Assembly: GCA_948829205.1 (NCBI GenBank)
Contig: CAQLOA010000034.1
Location: 4,535-11,590 of the forward strand
Reading direction: 5' to 3'
Source: an uncultured Eggerthellaceae bacterium
GTDB lineage: Bacteria > Actinomycetota > Coriobacteriia > Coriobacteriales > Eggerthellaceae
DNA: 7,056 nt
In this document: in pieces, positions 5,266 through 7,056 of the stretch
How positions within the stretch are numbered: position 1 is the stretch's first letter
Layout of the letters: the number at the start of each line of letters is the position of its first letter
Notes under the pieces: model-generated
The model's input: the letters and a program-made list of their open reading frames with translations, nothing else
Databases searched by the model: none
What the model was told of the DNA's origin: nothing
Made by a program: the position numbers and the translations under genes

Positions 5266-5667
5266 TCAGGTGCGGGGGATGCTCTTAGGTGTGAGCCTTT
5301 TCCTCTTCGCCGCGAGCCTTGCGCACAGATGACGCATGGCGGCAACGGGATGCCTGGTCAGCATGCGCGGCCCGGCATAGCGCATGACCGTGCGGATCCG
5401 CTCGCGCATGGCGGGATGGTAGCAAGGATGCGGACAGCCGTCGCAGCTGGTCTTGCACTCCATACGGGGGCAACGCATCGTGCGAAGGTTGGCGTAGTCA
5501 TCCAACTCCTTGCATACGGAGCACACGGGCTCGCCGCAGGCGGCCACATGCTCGCGCGCGTCGCCCCCGTGGTTGCCCGCACAGTACAACGCAACCATCT
5601 GCGATATGGTGCGCGCCTCCCGCTGTCTCTTCCGAACGACGGCGGCCGTGTCTTCATTCCTTGCCAT
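5266..5667 (-). CDS. ygbA: YgbA-family (nitrous oxide-stimulated promoter) cysteine-rich protein
   Basis: A 133-residue soluble protein of the YgbA_NO family ('nitrous oxide-stimulated promoter'). E. coli YgbA is induced by nitric oxide and linked to recovery from nitrosative stress; the molecular activity is not settled. The family pattern is clear: EARTISQMVALYC (17-29), CSVCKELDDYANLRTMRC (49-66), KTSCDGCPHPCY (72-83), then RERIRTVMRYAGPRML (88-103) and HPVAAMRHL (106-114). There are ten cysteines (29, 44, 49, 52, 66, 71, 75, 78, 82, 115), including CxxC and a C-x3-C-x2-C-x3-C cluster with nearby histidines, as expected for an Fe-S or zinc site. The start at 5667 follows AGGAGA with good spacing; an upstream in-frame ATG at 5709 lies inside the preceding gene and has no family match. 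It begins 31 bases after the CydC-like gene, so the two are probably co-transcribed. The basic tail (AAKRKRLTPKS) is unremarkable. Confidence 0.9.
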   Translation of the reverse strand: MARNEDTAAVVRKRQREARTISQMVALYCAGNHGGDAREHVAACGEPVCSVCKELDDYANLRTMRCPRMECKTSCDGCPHPCYHPAMRERIRTVMRYAGPRMLTRHPVAAMRHLCARLAAKRKRLTPKSIPRT

Positions 5668-5698
5668 TTCTCTCCTATCGCAAGCGCCGCCGCGCCAT

Positions 5699-7056
5699 CT
5701 ACGACGCACGGCGCAGACGCTCCACCGAGTATACCTTGTCGGCTATGGCAGAAGCCGACGGGCGGTGGCTCACCAGCACGATCGTCTTGCCCTCCCGGTT
5801 GTCGGCAAGGGCCTTCAGCACTGCGGCCTCGTTCAGGCTGTCCAGGTTGCTCGTAGGCTCGTCCAGCAGGACGAAGGGCGCGTCGTGCAGTAACACGCGG
5901 GCAAGTCCGAGACGCTGCCTCTCGCCGCCCGAGAGCGCGTCGCCCAGGTCGCCCACGTACGTGTCGATGCCCTGCGGAAGCCTGTCCACCAGGTCGGTCA
6001 GCGACACCTTCTCCAGCGCCTCGCGCATCTCGGCGTCGGCGGCCTGCGGCTGTGCCACAAGCAGGTTGTCCCTTATGGTTCCGGTGAACAGGAAGGTGTC
6101 CTGAGCCATGAAGCCCTCCACGCGCCGCAGGCCCGAAGCGTCCACGTCGCGAACGTCGCGCCCGGACACCTCCACGCGCCCGCTGTCGGCGTCCCAGAAG
6201 CGCATCAGCAGCTTCAGCAGCGTCGACTTCCCTGCGCCACTGCGCCCGGCAACGCGAACGATGCTGCCCTGTTCTATGTCAAGGTCGACGTTTTCCAGGA
6301 CGGCCTCGCCGTCGTAGGAGAAGCCGACGTTGCGAAGCGACGCGCCGTCGAAGCCGTCCAAGGGCTCGCCGTCGGCCGCCTCGGGCACGACCGGGCGCTC
6401 ATCGATGATGTCAAGCACGCGAGCGCCGGCGGCCAATGTCTGCTGCAGCGACGTTCCCAGTCCCGCCACGGCCACGACCGGGCCGAACGATGACATCAGC
6501 GCCGCAACGGAGAGCACCGCAGGGCCGAAGCCAAGCTGGCCTCCCTCCACCATCGCTGCGGCGATGGCAAGCATTCCCAGCCCCAAAGCCATCACGAGAA
6601 ACCCGGTGGCGGCCATAGAGACGGCACCCTTGCGCTTCAAGGGCCCTTCGGCGCCCTGCAGCTTGGCAGTCAGCGAACGCAAGCCTTCCACGCGCTCGCT
6701 CTCGCGCCCGAACTGAAGGATTTCGGGCAGGCCGCGCAGGCTGTCAAGAACGAAGGCGTTCATAGCGGCCACGCCGTCGCGCACCGCACGGCCGCCGTCG
6801 CCCGAAGCCTTCGATGACGCCCACGGCACCACGACCCCCATGACCAGGTAGGAGAACGCGGCCCATGCCGCAAGCACCGGCGACTGGAACGCGATGAAAG
6901 CGACCATCCCCAGCGAGACGACCAGCGCAATGGCCGCCGGGGAGAGCGTGTGCGCGTAGAAGACCTCCAACAGCTCGACGTCGGCGGTCATGAGCGAAAC
7001 CAGGCTGCCCTTGTCGCGGCCTTCCAGCTTCGCCGGGGCAAGCTTGCGCATCACGG
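5699..7056 (-). CDS. CydC-like ABC exporter, permease fused to ATPase (5' end outside the window)
   Basis: The C-terminal 452 or so residues of a half-size ABC exporter whose start lies past the right edge. The visible part begins in the membrane domain (RKLAPAKLEGRDKGSL, then LLEVFYAHT), with hydrophobic segments near residues 38-58, 62-78, 148-170 and 176-200, counted from the codon at 7054. The ATPase domain has Walker A GRSGAGKST (270-278), Q-loop Gln318, signature LSGGERQR (374-381), Walker B FVLLDEPTSNLD (394-405, Glu399) and H-loop His430, so it looks functional. The linker and LLEVFYAHT region resemble the CydC-like half of CydDC-type exporters. CydDC exports glutathione and cysteine in E. 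coli and is needed for cytochrome bd. Similar proteins in Gram-positives are of uncertain substrate, so I give no symbol. A partner (CydD-like) half would be expected just outside the window. The ygbA-type gene follows after 31 bases. Confidence 0.88.
   Translation of the reverse strand, partial: VMRKLAPAKLEGRDKGSLVSLMTADVELLEVFYAHTLSPAAIALVVSLGMVAFIAFQSPVLAAWAAFSYLVMGVVVPWASSKASGDGGRAVRDGVAAMNAFVLDSLRGLPEILQFGRESERVEGLRSLTAKLQGAEGPLKRKGAVSMAATGFLVMALGLGMLAIAAAMVEGGQLGFGPAVLSVAALMSSFGPVVAVAGLGTSLQQTLAAGARVLDIIDERPVVPEAADGEPLDGFDGASLRNVGFSYDGEAVLENVDLDIEQGSIVRVAGRSGAGKSTLLKLLMRFWDADSGRVEVSGRDVRDVDASGLRRVEGFMAQDTFLFTGTIRDNLLVAQPQAADAEMREALEKVSLTDLVDRLPQGIDTYVGDLGDALSGGERQRLGLARVLLHDAPFVLLDEPTSNLDSLNEAAVLKALADNREGKTIVLVSHRPSASAIADKVYSVERLRRAS

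Noticed and set aside
220..6245. Recurring GTCGACTT-like short repeats (near 231, 5023 and 6221)
   Set aside because: They all encode the GKST of Walker A in three ABC ATPase genes, so similarity comes from the protein motif and not from a repeat element.

Overview
The window is GC-rich, densely coding DNA with strong AGGAGG-type ribosome binding sites and very short or overlapping gene junctions. The gene families and codon usage suggest a high-GC Gram-positive bacterium. My best guess is a gut-type actinobacterium of the Coriobacteriia (Eggerthella/Slackia-like). That is inference from style and gene content, not from a marker gene. I saw no rRNA, tRNA, CRISPR array, insertion sequence or phage gene.

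Layout. At the left edge (1-815, minus strand) a regulator that fuses an XRE helix-turn-helix to an AbrB/SpoVT domain overlaps the start of a YtrB/BcrA-like ABC transporter ATPase, which runs off the window. A 120-base divergent control region (816-935) separates this pair from a RimJ/RimL-type GNAT acetyltransferase on the plus strand (936-1493). This region holds two overlapping promoter candidates and a perfect 16-bp palindrome. All remaining genes (1535-7056) are on the minus strand. In transcription order they are: a 5'-truncated CydC-like ABC exporter (permease plus ATPase), a YgbA-family cysteine-rich protein, a control region with a 23-bp perfect inverted repeat, fetA and fetB (iron-export-type ABC transporter), an 82-base gap with a strong hairpin and a G-run cluster, a NimA/PNPOx-like flavin split-barrel protein, a pyridoxal/pyridoxamine kinase, and a hemolysin III/PAQR membrane protein.

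How the genes may work together. fetA-fetB overlap by ATGA, nimA-like and kinase overlap by 11 bases, and kinase and hemolysin III overlap by GTGA, so each pair is probably translationally coupled. The right half has a possible common theme of iron, thiol and nitrosative stress: CydC-like export, the NO-linked YgbA family, FetAB iron export and a nitroreductase-like split-barrel protein. The split-barrel protein and the B6-vitamer kinase may instead, or also, form a small vitamin B6 salvage unit. No single gene here is of an unknown family. The most unusual parts are the gene combination, the fetA inverted repeat and the structured gap upstream of the split-barrel gene.
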